Under the pieces are notes generated by a model. The model was not told the DNA's origin. It saw only the letters and a program-made list of their open reading frames with translations, and ran no database searches. A stretch of 64,000 nt of DNA from Gemmatimonadota bacterium (GTDB lineage: Bacteria; Gemmatimonadota; Gemmatimonadetes; Gemmatimonadales; GWC2-71-9). The stretch lies in assembly GCA_003222195.1 (NCBI GenBank), contig QHVB01000024.1, forward strand, positions 310,001-374,000, written 5' to 3'. Below, in pieces: positions 1-9,131 of the stretch. Made by a program: the position numbers and the translations under genes. Each line of letters opens with the position of its first letter. Position 1 is the first letter of the stretch.

Positions 1-711
1 TTTGTCGGGACCGTAGCGCGTTCCCGGAACCTCGGCGCGCGTATAGAAGTCATCAGTGCGGTTCGCCGGACGCCAGTAGAGTGAGTTGAGGTGCACCGAG
101 TCCGGTCCAAATAAGTAGCTCGACACTTGCGCGACCATAACTGGCGATCCACCGCCGTTGCGGCGGACGTCGATGATCAACGCCTCTGTGTGGCCGAGGA
201 ATGTGAACGCGGCGGCCGCGACTTCCGAGACGTCGGCGGTGTCGAACCCGAAGCCGCGGATCTCCACATAGCCCACGTTGCCCGCCAACCGCTCTACGCG
301 CTCAAACCCAAAGTTGACCTGCTGGCCGAACGCGCGCGCCCGGGCGCGATCCGCGGGACTCGGTTCGTCGTGCTCGGCCTCCACGGGAAAGGGCTCGGCG
401 CGATGGCGAACCCGGAGATGCAGGTCGCGACTCACAGCCTGCAAATGGGCGGTGAGGGATTCCGCGAAGGCTCGGCCGCTCGTGATGTGATCGTACTCCC
501 CGCGGCGCTGCCGCGCCCGCACGGCGCGCTCCATGGCGATCGCGGTATCTGGAAACACATAGGCCTGTTTGAGGCGGTCGAGCACGCCATCGATCACCGC
601 GCGGCGCTCGGCAGCATCGATGGTGCGGTCAGGTTGGTCGCGATCCTGAGCTGCGAGCGGGGCGAGCGGCGTGACAAGGCACAGCGCGGCAAGTGCCAGA
701 TTCAAGCGCAC
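1..711 (-). CDS. S41 family peptidase, IRBP-like (3' end cut by window edge)
   Basis: The visible 237 codons begin with a signal peptide (MRLNLALAALCLVTPLAPLAAQ) and continue into a helical pre-domain and a tail-specific-protease fold. The stretch ALIIDVRRNGGGSPVMVAQ followed by a LNSLYWRPANRTDDFYT segment is characteristic of the interphotoreceptor retinoid-binding-protein-like branch of S41 serine peptidases. The catalytic Ser/Lys region lies near the C-terminus, which is beyond position 1, so activity cannot be judged. The GTG start at 711 has an AGGAGA about 8 nt upstream and places the signal peptide correctly. It lies 77 nt downstream of hisD on the same strand and might be read through from the his operon. 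Likely periplasmic or exported; substrate unknown. Confidence 0.85.
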   Translation of the reverse strand, partial: MRLNLALAALCLVTPLAPLAAQDRDQPDRTIDAAERRAVIDGVLDRLKQAYVFPDTAIAMERAVRARQRRGEYDHITSGRAFAESLTAHLQAVSRDLHLRVRHRAEPFPVEAEHDEPSPADRARARAFGQQVNFGFERVERLAGNVGYVEIRGFGFDTADVSEVAAAAFTFLGHTEALIIDVRRNGGGSPVMVAQVSSYLFGPDSVHLNSLYWRPANRTDDFYTRAEVPGTRYGPDK

Positions 712-788
712 GAGGAGTCTCCTGAGGGCGTGTACTGGTAGGGACGCACGAGTCGCTCCTTTGGTTGCGGCCTGTTTGGTCAGGAACG

Positions 789-2042
789 TCAATCCAACCG
801 GCGCTCGGCCGACCGCGCGTGCGCTTCGAGCCCTTCGACCCGGCCGAACCACGCGGCGTCCTCGAGGAGCGGACGCGCGGCCGCGGAGTCGTCGATGCGT
901 AGCCAGGTTCTGACGCGAAGAAACGTGTAGACCGACAGGCCGCCCTTCGACCGCGCGGTCCCTGCAGTCGGAAGCACGTGATTGGGGCCCGCACCGTAGT
1001 CCGCCAGCACCTCCGCCGATCCACTGCCGATGAAGAGCGCGCCGTAATTCCCAAGTCGCGGCGCGACGGCAGCCGAGTCCTGCAGGCAGAGCTCCAGGTG
1101 CTCGGGCGCGAGCGCATCACATGCCGAGATGCCTTCCTCCACATTCGCGACCACCACGACACCGCCATTCGCCAGTGCCGCGCGAGCGACTTCTGCGCTG
1201 GGCAAGTTGCCTAGCTGGCGAGCGAGCTCCTTCTCGACCCGATCGGGATGCGCAGGATCGAGCGTGACGAGCACAGGCAGCGCGTCGGGATCATGCTCCG
1301 CCTGCGCGAGCAGATCGGCCGCAATGACTGCAGGGGAGGCCGTGGAGTCGGCGAAAACGACCAGCTCCGACGGGCCCGCAAGCATGTCGATCGCAACGCG
1401 ACCCGCGACGAGCTGTTTCGCCGCCGTGACGTAGCGATTTCCGGGACCCGCAATCACGTCGCACGGAGGGACCGGGCCCGCGCCGAAAGCCAGCGCCGCA
1501 ATTGCCTGTGCGCCGCCCGCCGCGAGCAGACCGTCGGCGCCGGCGATGGCCGCGGCGGCGAGCGTCATCGCTCCCGGCTTGGGGCTCGCAACCCAGATCT
1601 CCTTCACGCCCGCCGCCCGCGCGGTCACCGCCGTCATCAGCACTGACGAGGGCAGCGGATAGCGCCCGCCGGGCGCGTAACAGCCGGCGCGCTCCAGCGG
1701 CGCGATCCAGTGACCCGCCGCTCCACCAGGCACCGTGACGGTCACCGCACTCAACCCGCGCTTCTGGGCCTCGGCGAACGTCAGGATCCGCGCGGCGACG
1801 CGCTCGAGGCGCGTGCGGTCGCCCGCGGCCAAGCCATTGAGCGCGCGAGCAAGCTCGGCTCGATCCAGAAACAACGGTCCGCCGACGGGCACGTCGCCGA
1901 GACGCTCAGCGTGCTCCCGTAGCGCGGTCTCGCCGCGCGCTCGCACTGCGTCGACGATTGGCGCAGCGACCGCCAAGGCCTCGGCTGGCACACCGGCCGC
2001 GCGACGCCGCACGAGCTCGGCAACGGAACGACGGCTCAGCAC
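789..2042 (-). CDS. hisD: Histidinol dehydrogenase
   Basis: 417 residues, normal length for HisD. The enzyme oxidises L-histidinol to histidine in two NAD-dependent steps and binds Zn. The Rossmann-like segments and the signature CDVIAGPGNRYVTAAKQLV are intact, as are AGPSELVV, the QAEHDPDA Zn/base region, ALAPEHLEL and the closing GPNHVLPT segment. The GTG start (GTGCTGA) overlaps the stop of hisAIE by 7 nt, so this is the last, translationally coupled cistron of the his operon. No terminator is obvious in the 77 nt before the S41 gene. Confidence 0.97.
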   Translation of the reverse strand: MLSRRSVAELVRRRAAGVPAEALAVAAPIVDAVRARGETALREHAERLGDVPVGGPLFLDRAELARALNGLAAGDRTRLERVAARILTFAEAQKRGLSAVTVTVPGGAAGHWIAPLERAGCYAPGGRYPLPSSVLMTAVTARAAGVKEIWVASPKPGAMTLAAAAIAGADGLLAAGGAQAIAALAFGAGPVPPCDVIAGPGNRYVTAAKQLVAGRVAIDMLAGPSELVVFADSTASPAVIAADLLAQAEHDPDALPVLVTLDPAHPDRVEKELARQLGNLPSAEVARAALANGGVVVVANVEEGISACDALAPEHLELCLQDSAAVAPRLGNYGALFIGSGSAEVLADYGAGPNHVLPTAGTARSKGGLSVYTFLRVRTWLRIDDSAAARPLLEDAAWFGRVEGLEAHARSAERRLD

Positions 2043-3304
2043 GCGGAAGTCTTTCTGACCATCGGCCGCCGATTCACCGCCCCGTGGCGACGCGCCAACT
2101 CCGCACGAACGTCGGCCAGTGTTCCGCCGCCGCGCGCCAGCGCGACGAGTGCCATGTACACCACGTCGGCCGCCTCCCGCACCACATCCCCGGTCGACTC
2201 AGCCCGCGCCAGCTCGTCCGCTTCTTCGCGGAGCTTCGCGGCGAGCAGCGCACGATCGGTCAGCAGCCGTGTGGTTCCGGAGCCCGTGACGGGCCGGATC
2301 ACCCGGTCCGCGAGCGTCCGTTCGAGATCAGCCAGATCGAATTCCGAGGGCCAGCACGAGCGGCGATTCAGGTGGCAGAACCCAGCGCCCACCTGGCGCA
2401 CGGTGAAACGCAGCGCGTCGCGGTCGCAGTCGAGGTCCACGCGTACGAGCGTCTGCGAGTTTCCCGACGTCGCGCCCTTTTCCCAAATCGCCTGGCGCGA
2501 GCGGGACCAGTAGATCCCGCGCCGCTCGGCCACGGCTCGCGCCAGCGATTCCCGCGTGCTCCAGACGAGGCCGAGCGTACGGCCCGCTTCATCGCACACC
2601 ACGGTCGGCCAGACGTCGCCCGGCAGGGGCTTCGTGAGCGGCGCGGAGACCGCGTCGCCGAGCGACAGCTTGCCGGTGTAGAGCGCCATGCCGACCTGGG
2701 CATCGGCGCCGATGCGATCGAGCTCGGCAATGTCGGTTGCAGTGGCGATGCCGCCCGCGGCCGTTACGCGAGCTCCGCCCGCGGCGCCTACAACCCCCTC
2801 CACAGCGGTGAGGTCGAACCCTCCCATGGCTCCTTCTTTTTCGACCTGCGTGAACAGGAAGCCACCGACGACCGGCGCGAGCGCCCGCACGCGTTCGAGC
2901 ACAGGCACCCCCGTTTTCGTGCGCCACCCGTCCACCACGACTTCACCGTGTTCGGCGTCCACAGCGCCCATGACGCGCTCGCGCGGCAAGGCGGCGCAGA
3001 ATTCTGGCGTCGCGGCGGTGCCGATCATCAGCTGCGTCGCACCGGCGTCGAGCCAGCGGCGCGCGGTGTCGAGATCGCGGATGCCTCCCCCGACGCGACA
3101 CGGCGCGCGCCGCACGAGATCGCGGATCAACTCGGCATTCGAGCCCTGTCCCAATGCGGCGTCGAGATCCACGATGGCCACTTGTCCAGCAACCGAGAAC
3201 TCCTCCAGTCGCGCGATGGGATCGCCGCCGTCCAACGCGAATTCCTTGCCGCGCCGCAGCTGCACCGCGCGACCGGCCATGATGTCGATGCTCGGTACGA
3301 TCAT
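2036..3304 (-). CDS. hisA/hisI/hisE: HisA-HisI-HisE trifunctional fusion
   Basis: A 422-residue protein with three consecutive his enzymes. Residues 1-225 are HisA, the ProFAR isomerase TIM barrel, with catalytic-type Asp7 (PSIDIMAG) and Asp116 (GAVDAEHG) and the TAAGGIAT phosphate loop. Residues 232-318 are HisI (PR-AMP cyclohydrolase), with [16 protein letters not shown] and metal-binding Cys293, Cys310-His311 and Cys317. Residues 322-410 are HisE (PR-ATP pyrophosphatase), with the KLREEADEL and [11 protein letters not shown] acidic helices. The fusion performs steps 2, 3 and 4 of histidine synthesis. HisI-HisE fusions are common; a HisA head on them is unusual. No stop or frameshift separates the domains. 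It overlaps hisHF by ATGA and hisD by 7 nt. Confidence 0.95.
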   Translation of the reverse strand: MIVPSIDIMAGRAVQLRRGKEFALDGGDPIARLEEFSVAGQVAIVDLDAALGQGSNAELIRDLVRRAPCRVGGGIRDLDTARRWLDAGATQLMIGTAATPEFCAALPRERVMGAVDAEHGEVVVDGWRTKTGVPVLERVRALAPVVGGFLFTQVEKEGAMGGFDLTAVEGVVGAAGGARVTAAGGIATATDIAELDRIGADAQVGMALYTGKLSLGDAVSAPLTKPLPGDVWPTVVCDEAGRTLGLVWSTRESLARAVAERRGIYWSRSRQAIWEKGATSGNSQTLVRVDLDCDRDALRFTVRQVGAGFCHLNRRSCWPSEFDLADLERTLADRVIRPVTGSGTTRLLTDRALLAAKLREEADELARAESTGDVVREAADVVYMALVALARGGGTLADVRAELARRHGAVNRRPMVRKTSAC

Positions 3305-4683
3305 CGCCGCACCCGAATTCCCCGGACCGCGAGGTCCGCCTTGATGCCATCCACCGTGTCATCGCCGTCGTGAAAGACCGATGCCGCGAGCACCGCGTCG
3401 GCGCCGGCTGCGAAAGCCGCGGCGACGTGCTCTCGCGTTCCGACGCCGCCCGAAGCGATAACGGGGACCCGAACTGCGTCCGCCACCGCGCGAAGTAGCT
3501 CGGTGTCGTGTCCCGCCCGCGTTCCATCGCGATCCCAGCTCGTAAGCAGGATCTCGCCCGCGCCCAGACGCTCGCCCTCGCGAGCCCACGTCACCGCGTC
3601 GGGTCGGGCGACCTCGCGCCCGCCGATCACCAGCACTTCCCAGTGATCCGCGGCGCGGCGCGCATCGATCGCGAGGACGACGCACTGGCAGCCGAACGCC
3701 TGTGCGAGCTCGGTCAAGAGCTCGGGACGGCGCACCGCGGCCGTGTTGACGCTCACTTTGTCTGCGCCGGCGGAGAGGAGACAGCGCGCGTCATCCACGC
3801 TGCGGACGCCGCCGCCGACAGTCAGCGGAATGCGGAGCCCCGCCCGCACCCGCCGCACCGTCTCGACCTGCGTGCCGCGGCCGCTGGCGGACGCCGCGAC
3901 GTCGAGGATTACGATCTCGTCGGCACCCTGCGCTTCATACCGCGCCGCCTGCTCCGCGGGGTCGCCGGCGTCGCGCAGGTCCTGGAAGCGGATGCCCTTC
4001 ACGACGCGGCCGTCTTTCACATCGAGGCACGGGATGATGCGACGCCGCAGGCCCGGCGACCCGTTCCCTGCCGCCGAGGGTCGCGCCGTTCGACCCGTGA
4101 GCCAGCGCTCCAGCAGTCCCGCGCCATACACACCGGATAGCTCGGGATGAAACTGGCAGGCGAGCGTGGGCTCGCGTTCGAGCGCGGCGATGAACGGGAC
4201 GCCGTGCGTGGTCCAGGCCGTCGTCCAGCCCGTCGGACCCTCGCGCAGCGCGTAGGAGTTCGCGAACGCCGCGACTCCAGGAGTCAGCAAGCGCGCTTCT
4301 GGTTCGGGTGTCACGCTGTTCCAGCCGAGATGCGGGATTCGGACTTGCGCGGGCAACCGGCGACATGCTCCCGCCACAACGCCGAGTCCCGCCACGCCGG
4401 GCGACTCCTCACTCGCCTCGCACAACATCTGCATGCCGAGACAAATGCCGAGGATCGGCGTGCCGCGTGATGCGTGATCGCGAATGACGGCTTCAAGACC
4501 GCGGGATCGGAGCGCCGCCATGCCAGTGCCAAACGCGCCGACACCAGGCAAAACGATGCGTGCCGCGTCGCGCACGGTTGCAGGATCGGCGGAGACGGCC
4601 ACACCAGCATTGAGGCGTCGGAACGCGCCGGCAATCGACGCGAGATTGGCGACGCCAGAATCCACGATCACGACGTCACTCAC
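3301..4683 (-). CDS. hisH/hisF: HisH-HisF fusion (imidazole glycerol phosphate synthase)
   Basis: 460 residues from the GTG at 4683. Residues 1-205 are the class I glutamine amidotransferase HisH, with nucleophile Cys81 (GICLGMQ) and His179/Glu181 (QFHPELSG). Residues 213-460 are the HisF cyclase barrel, with Asp221 (CLDVKDG) and Asp384/386 (SWDRDGT). Glutaminase and cyclase in one chain recall eukaryotic HIS7; most bacteria keep two subunits. The short linker is Ala/Gly/Pro-rich. The reading frame is open to an upstream ATG at 4791, but that would bury the start deep in hisB. GTG 4683 overlaps the hisB stop by 8 nt (GTGAGTGA) and puts the HisH beta strand VVIVDSG at the N-terminus, as expected. 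Confidence 0.94.
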   Translation of the reverse strand: MSDVVIVDSGVANLASIAGAFRRLNAGVAVSADPATVRDAARIVLPGVGAFGTGMAALRSRGLEAVIRDHASRGTPILGICLGMQMLCEASEESPGVAGLGVVAGACRRLPAQVRIPHLGWNSVTPEPEARLLTPGVAAFANSYALREGPTGWTTAWTTHGVPFIAALEREPTLACQFHPELSGVYGAGLLERWLTGRTARPSAAGNGSPGLRRRIIPCLDVKDGRVVKGIRFQDLRDAGDPAEQAARYEAQGADEIVILDVAASASGRGTQVETVRRVRAGLRIPLTVGGGVRSVDDARCLLSAGADKVSVNTAAVRRPELLTELAQAFGCQCVVLAIDARRAADHWEVLVIGGREVARPDAVTWAREGERLGAGEILLTSWDRDGTRAGHDTELLRAVADAVRVPVIASGGVGTREHVAAAFAAGADAVLAASVFHDGDDTVDGIKADLAVRGIRVRR

Positions 4684-5281
4684 GACTGGCAGCTCCGAGC
4701 GTCCCTTTGGTTGAAGGCACGTCTGCGAATCCCGATAGCCCCACCGCCTGCCCCAGTGCCAAAGCGGTGGCCTTGAACGCGGCTTCGGCACGATGATGAT
4801 CGTTTTCCCCTTTCAGTACATCGACGTGCAGCGTCATCCGCCCCGCCGTCGCCAGCGAACGCAGGAAATGCCCGACATTCTCACACGCGAGGCCACCGAT
4901 TACCTCGCGTTGCAGGCCGAGCGCGACGTCTGAAAACGGCCGCCCGGAGAGATCGACGACCGCCCGTGCCAGTGCCTCATCGAGCGGCGCGAGGGCCCAG
5001 CCGAAACGGTTGACCCCACGCCGCTCTCCCAGCGCGCGGTCGAGCGCCTCTCCCAAGGCGAGCGCACAATCCTCGGCGGTATGGTGATCGTCGACCTGCA
5101 AGTCCCCCTCGCACGTGAGCTTCAGGTCGAACCGCGCGTGGCGACCCAAGGTGTCGAGGAGATGATCGAGGAAACCGATCCCCGTCTTTAGCGTCGTCTT
5201 CCCGGCGCCATCGACATCGAGAGACAGGTGAATCGATGTCTCGCGGGTGGTGCGCGTGACTGTGACAGTGCGAGTACTCAT
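4676..5281 (-). CDS. hisB: Imidazoleglycerol-phosphate dehydratase, monofunctional
   Basis: 201 residues, the length of stand-alone IGPD without the N-terminal HAD phosphatase found in enterobacterial HisB. Both Mn-binding repeats are present: [10 protein letters not shown] with [17 protein letters not shown], and [12 protein letters not shown] with [12 protein letters not shown]. It dehydrates imidazole glycerol phosphate to imidazole acetol phosphate. Its start overlaps the hisC-HAD stop as ATGA and its stop overlaps hisHF by 8 nt. Because it lacks a phosphatase domain, histidinol phosphatase must come from elsewhere, and the HAD domain just upstream is the obvious candidate. Confidence 0.97.
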   Translation of the reverse strand: MSTRTVTVTRTTRETSIHLSLDVDGAGKTTLKTGIGFLDHLLDTLGRHARFDLKLTCEGDLQVDDHHTAEDCALALGEALDRALGERRGVNRFGWALAPLDEALARAVVDLSGRPFSDVALGLQREVIGGLACENVGHFLRSLATAGRMTLHVDVLKGENDHHRAEAAFKATALALGQAVGLSGFADVPSTKGTLGAASRE

Positions 5282-7017
5282 GGCAACAAATCCTCCAGAT
5301 CGGCCAGTTGATCGAGCACGCGAGCGGCGCCGGCGTCGGCGAGAGCATCGGCGGTTGCAGCGAGGTCATCCCCTGGCGCGACGACGCCGAGCGGCAGCAC
5401 ATCGGCGCCGGCGGCGGCCCGGATGTCATCGGGGGTATTGCCCACCATCCACGCCCGTCGAGCTCGCAGGCGCTTGAGTGCGAGGCGAACCGGCGCGGGG
5501 TCCGGTTTGCGCGCCGCATCTTCCATGCAGACGACAGCGCGGAACAGGTCCGCGACACCCTCGTGCTCGAGGAACCAGCGCGCCTCCTCGCGCGGCCGCC
5601 CCGTGACGACGGCGAGCGGCAGCCGCTTCGCGAGTCGTTCGAGCAGCGCGCGTGGCACGATCAAGCGCTCGCGTTCGCGCAACCCGGGCGATCCGGCCGC
5701 GCCGAGGTACAGCGCCTGGAAGCGTGTGGTGACGCTCGCGAGTTCGGCCTGGACGCCGCGCGCCGCGATCAGGCGCTGCGTCACAATCCAGTCGTTCGCG
5801 GCGTCGCCCGCGCGCAACGCATCCTCGATGTCTTCCATTGTTACGCTCACGCCGTAGGTCCCGGCCGTTTCAATCATTGCCGCGCGCTGCGACTCCCGCA
5901 CGTCGGCGAGCACGCCGTCGAGATCGAAGACGAGCGCCTCAGGCGCCAGCACCGTGTCGAGCGCGCTCGTGAGGCGCTCGAAGGCGGCCGGTTCACCGGG
6001 CAGCGTGATACGCAACGCCGTGACCATGCCGGGCCGGTCCGGAAACTCGCGGACCAGCACTCGGAGCGCGGCGAGGCCGGCGGCACAGAACCTCGCGCGT
6101 CGACCGCACTCGACGAAGACGAAGTTTGCCTGCGACGCCCGAGGCGAGAGTCCCAGTGACGCCAGCTGCCGGGTGAGTGCCGCGCGCTCCTCGCGCACCC
6201 GCGCCACGTGCTCCGCGAGCGGCGCCGCACCGCGCTCGAGCTGGCGCACCGCCAGCGCCAGCGAGGGGGCGGCGACGGGATACGGGCCGCCCGCCGCGCG
6301 CAGCACGGCGGTGACTTCCGCGCTTCCGATCGCGTAGCCGACCCGGCACCCCGCGAGCCCCCACGCCTTCGAGAGTGTGCGAAGCACGAGGACGTTGGGG
6401 ATATCGAGCACGGCAGCTGTGAGATCGTAATTCGCGTACTCGACGTAGGCATGATCGAGCAGGATGAGGGCGTCGGGCGCCGCGGCCGCGAGCCGCAGCA
6501 CATCCGCCAGCGTGGCCACGCCACCCGTCGGATTGTTGGGCGACACGATCGCGACGACCGCGGTGCGGGCGTCGATGCGCTCCAAAAATGCGCCGGTGGG
6601 AAACGCGTCACTCGGCCACGGCACGCGCGCCAGTTCGCCCCCGGCGAGCGCCGCGTAGCGATCGAGCATTTCGAAACTCGGGTCGGGAAGCAGCAGGGTG
6701 CGGCCGGGCATGAGGAAGGCGCGGCAGGCGCGATCGATCGCTTCATCCGCTCCGGCCGTGACGATCACGCGCTCGGGCGCGACGCTCCAGCGCGCAGCGA
6801 GGCGGGCAGTGAGCTCGGCAACGTCGGGGTAACGACGAAGCAGCTCAGGATCGGCCTGCGCCAACTCGGCCAGCGCGGCCGGTGACGGCAGGAGGCCCTC
6901 GTTCCGGTCGAGTCGCAGCATGCCGGCGCCGCCGCGGACCGGCTGGTCATACGCGGACGCGGGATTGATCCAGGAACGTGGCCCGCTCTGTTCCCCGGTC
7001 GTCGTCGCGGTAGTCAT
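5278..7017 (-). CDS. hisC: Histidinol-phosphate aminotransferase fused to a HAD phosphatase
   Basis: 579 residues. Residues 1-358 are a HisC-type fold-I PLP aminotransferase, with the SPNNPTGG loop, YVEYANYDL and the PLP lysine Lys217 ([16 protein letters not shown]). Residues 361-579 are a HAD subfamily IA hydrolase, with nucleophile motif [11 protein letters not shown] (Asp365, Asp367), [15 protein letters not shown] and [12 protein letters not shown]. All four HAD catalytic motifs look intact. Transamination and dephosphorylation flank L-histidinol phosphate in the pathway, so the tail is plausibly the histidinol phosphatase missing from monofunctional HisB. That role is inferred from context. 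It overlaps hisG and hisB by ATGA at each end. Confidence 0.92.
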   Translation of the reverse strand: MTTATTTGEQSGPRSWINPASAYDQPVRGGAGMLRLDRNEGLLPSPAALAELAQADPELLRRYPDVAELTARLAARWSVAPERVIVTAGADEAIDRACRAFLMPGRTLLLPDPSFEMLDRYAALAGGELARVPWPSDAFPTGAFLERIDARTAVVAIVSPNNPTGGVATLADVLRLAAAAPDALILLDHAYVEYANYDLTAAVLDIPNVLVLRTLSKAWGLAGCRVGYAIGSAEVTAVLRAAGGPYPVAAPSLALAVRQLERGAAPLAEHVARVREERAALTRQLASLGLSPRASQANFVFVECGRRARFCAAGLAALRVLVREFPDRPGMVTALRITLPGEPAAFERLTSALDTVLAPEALVFDLDGVLADVRESQRAAMIETAGTYGVSVTMEDIEDALRAGDAANDWIVTQRLIAARGVQAELASVTTRFQALYLGAAGSPGLRERERLIVPRALLERLAKRLPLAVVTGRPREEARWFLEHEGVADLFRAVVCMEDAARKPDPAPVRLALKRLRARRAWMVGNTPDDIRAAAGADVLPLGVVAPGDDLAATADALADAGAARVLDQLADLEDLLP

Positions 7018-7892
7018 GGCACGATCTGCGACAGAGCGGAGACGACGACGTCGGTGCCGCCGGCCGCTTTCACGGCGGGAATCACCTGCGGCAAGAGCTC
7101 ACGCGGCACGGCGGCCTTTACTGCGTACCCACTTTCGCCAAACAACCGCGAGACGGTCGCCTGCCGCATCGACGGCAGAACCGCCACCACGGCGTCGAGA
7201 CAGGCGGCCGACGCGTTCACCTCCAGCATCACGCGGCGCCGCGCCTCGAGCACGGAGTTGATCAGCAACACGAGATCTTCGATGTACCGGCGCCGCACCG
7301 GTTCGTCGAGCGCCGCGCGGTGCGCATACAGCCGGGTGGATGAGGGCATCAACACGTCGACGATTGCGAGGCCGTTTGCCTCCAGCGTCGCGCCGGTCGC
7401 GGTGTTGTCGACGATCACGTCCGCATCTTCGGGCGGAAACACCTCCGTCGCACCATAGGATCGGACGAATTCGGCGCACAGGCCGCTCGCACTGATCCAT
7501 CGACGCGCGAGCCGTTCGTACTCGGATGCGATGATCAGGCGTCGCGCAGGCAGCCGGCCGCCCTCGAGCAATGCGGCGGGAGCGGCCGCGACGAGCTGCA
7601 CCGGATCGAGCCCCGTGTCGAGCAGTTCGACGACGTCCGCCTCCAGCTCGGCCACCCAATCCGCCCCGGCGAAGCCGACATCGCGGCTCCCGAGGGCCAG
7701 CATCTCCACGATGTTCTGGGGTTTGAGCAGCTTCGCTTCGCCGCCCGGCAGCGACACTTCGGGACGATAGCCCCGGGCGCTGGGACGCACGCGGATGCCC
7801 GCGTCGGCGAGGAGGGTCAGCACGGCCTGCTCCATCCGGCCCTTGGGTAGGCCGAGACGAAACGGGACGGCGCGGCGGACAGTTGTGGACAT
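7014..7892 (-). CDS. hisG: ATP phosphoribosyltransferase, long form
   Basis: 292 residues. It catalyses the committed first step of histidine synthesis, ATP + PRPP to PR-ATP. The N-terminal LGLPKGRMEQ, the GFAGADWVAEL region and the PRPP loop DVIVDNTATGATLEANGL are clear. The last 75 or so residues (ending in [16 protein letters not shown]) form the ACT-like regulatory domain of long-form HisG, so no HisZ partner is expected and feedback inhibition by histidine is likely. It is the first structural gene of the operon, behind the leader peptide and hairpin. The ATG at 7892 is preceded by a weak purine tract. Confidence 0.96.
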   Translation of the reverse strand: MSTTVRRAVPFRLGLPKGRMEQAVLTLLADAGIRVRPSARGYRPEVSLPGGEAKLLKPQNIVEMLALGSRDVGFAGADWVAELEADVVELLDTGLDPVQLVAAAPAALLEGGRLPARRLIIASEYERLARRWISASGLCAEFVRSYGATEVFPPEDADVIVDNTATGATLEANGLAIVDVLMPSSTRLYAHRAALDEPVRRRYIEDLVLLINSVLEARRRVMLEVNASAACLDAVVAVLPSMRQATVSRLFGESGYAVKAAVPRELLPQVIPAVKAAGGTDVVVSALSQIVP

Positions 7893-7955
7893 CGATCGGC
7901 TCCATGTTGGCCGAGCCGGAGTCCCCCAGAGTCGCGCGACGCCGCCCCTAAAGCA

Positions 7956-7983
7956 CGACGCCGGCCCTGGGGGGCCGGCGTCG
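7956..7983 (-). terminator. Putative his attenuator terminator hairpin
   Basis: An 11-bp perfect stem (7956-7966 with 7973-7983, arm CGACGCCGGCC on the + strand) encloses a 6-nt loop. On the transcribed minus strand it is followed by TGCTTTA, a weak U-tract. It sits between the leader ORF stop (8014) and hisG (7892). The segment GGCGT just after the leader stop (8004-8008) can pair with ACGCC of the first terminator arm, giving a possible antiterminator. The layout fits ribosome-mediated attenuation; alternative pairing was judged by eye only. Confidence 0.7.
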
Positions 7984-8013
7984 GTGATGACTCAAGACTC
8001 TACACGCCTCCGG

Positions 8014-8070
8014 CTATCCCCCGTGCTCCGAGTGACCGTGGTGATGCCGGTGCGAAGAAGTACGCTTCAT
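8014..8070 (-). CDS. hisL: Histidine operon leader peptide
   Basis: An 18-codon ORF read as MKRTSSHRHHHGHSEHGG and a TAG stop. Six of 18 residues are histidine, three consecutive. It lies between a strong promoter and a terminator-like hairpin, directly upstream of hisG. This is the classic configuration in which ribosome stalling at His codons under low charged tRNA-His prevents terminator formation. The ATG begins only 7 nt after the -10 hexamer, so the mRNA probably starts at or one base before the ATG and the peptide would be translated leaderlessly. The function is inferred from composition and position. Confidence 0.85.
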   Translation of the reverse strand: MKRTSSHRHHHGHSEHGG

Positions 8071-8077
8071 TGACCGT

Positions 8078-8106
8078 GATATAGCGCAGTGGCGAAACTG
8101 TGTCAA
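8078..8106 (-). promoter_or_regulatory. his operon promoter
   Basis: On the minus strand: -35 TTGACA (8106-8101), a 17-nt spacer, -10 TATATC (8083-8078). The -35 is a perfect match and the -10 matches four of six positions. The -35 overlaps the divergent M28 peptidase start codons (8100/8106), so polymerase bound here would cover that gene's initiation region. Confidence 0.75.
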
Positions 8107-9131
8107 TGCGCATCGGCCTCATACCTCGGACGCGCTGGGGGCTGATCCGGATGATCGCGCTCGCCGGCATTCTGCCGCTCCTCTTCCTCATCATCTGGCT
8201 CTTCACCGTCCGCATGCCGGGCCCGGCATTCTCGGGTCCGCTGCCGCCGCTCACGCCCGATCAGGAGCTGATCCGCGCGGCACTGGACCGCCACGTCCGA
8301 GCACTCGCGCACGACATCGGCGTGCGCAGCGATAAGACGTATTCCAACGTGCTCCAGGCATCAGCGTACATCGAACGCCGCCTGCAGGATCTCGGGTACA
8401 CGGTCGACTCGCAGGAGTTCTTCGCCCTGGGTCGCAGCTATCGCAATATCGAAGCGACGCTGCCCGGTGCTCCTGGCCACGCGCACGAGGTGGTCGTGCT
8501 GGGTGCGCACTACGACACCGCTGAGGATGCGCCGGGTGCGGACGACAACGCGAGCGGGGTCGCGGGCGTGCTCGAGCTCGCGCGGATCTTCGCCCATGAG
8601 CGGCTGCCGCGCACCGTGCGCTTTGTCTTTTTTCCCAACGAAGAGCCGCCGTCGTTTCCGACAGCGGACATGGGCAGCCGCCATTACGCGACGGCGGCGC
8701 GGGCGCGCAACGACCAGATCGTCGCGATGCTGTCGATCGAGTCGATTGGCTACTACGACACTGAGAAGGGCAGCCAGCGATATCCGTTCCCGCTCAACCT
8801 GGCGTATCCGGATGCGGGCGATTTTATCGGGTTCGTCTCAAATCTGCGGTCGCGGTCGCTGCTGCACCGCGCCATTGGGGCGTTTCGCGCTCACGCGACG
8901 CTGCCCACGCAAGGCGCCGCAGCGCCGGCGTGGGTGCCGGGCGTGTGGTGGTCGGATCATTGGTCCTTCTGGCGAGAGGGCTATCCGGCGATCATGATCA
9001 CCGATACGGCCCCGTATCGAAACCCCTTCTATCACACGCCGCAGGACACACCGGACAAGCTCGACTATGCTCGCATGGCTCGTGTCGTGCACGGGCTGAC
9101 GCACGTCGTGCGCGAGCTCGCGGGGCGTTAG
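8100..9131 (+). CDS. M28 family zinc aminopeptidase, membrane-anchored
   Basis: 343 residues. An N-terminal transmembrane helix (about residues 18-37, LAGILPLLFLIIWLFTV) is followed by an M28 peptidase domain. The co-catalytic zinc ligands and base are visible in order: GAHYDT (His), GADDNASG (bridging Asp), NEEPPS (base Glu plus ligand Glu), SIESIG and YHTPQDTPDKLDY (His). The enzyme should hydrolyse N-terminal residues of peptides, anchored facing the periplasm. Start is GTG 8100 or ATG 8106; both lie within the divergent his promoter. It ends convergently with the next gene with a 4-nt overlap. Confidence 0.9.
   Translation: MSMRIGLIPRTRWGLIRMIALAGILPLLFLIIWLFTVRMPGPAFSGPLPPLTPDQELIRAALDRHVRALAHDIGVRSDKTYSNVLQASAYIERRLQDLGYTVDSQEFFALGRSYRNIEATLPGAPGHAHEVVVLGAHYDTAEDAPGADDNASGVAGVLELARIFAHERLPRTVRFVFFPNEEPPSFPTADMGSRHYATAARARNDQIVAMLSIESIGYYDTEKGSQRYPFPLNLAYPDAGDFIGFVSNLRSRSLLHRAIGAFRAHATLPTQGAAAPAWVPGVWWSDHWSFWREGYPAIMITDTAPYRNPFYHTPQDTPDKLDYARMARVVHGLTHVVRELAGR

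Noticed and set aside
1958-3373. 471-codon open frame on the + strand opposite hisAIE
   Set aside because: Antisense shadow; Arg/Ala-rich without motifs while the minus strand encodes complete enzymes.
4684-4791. N-terminal extension of HisH to an ATG at 4791
   Set aside because: It would overlap hisB by 116 nt and adds a Trp/Arg-rich segment not seen in HisH; the GTG at 4683 overlaps the hisB stop cleanly.
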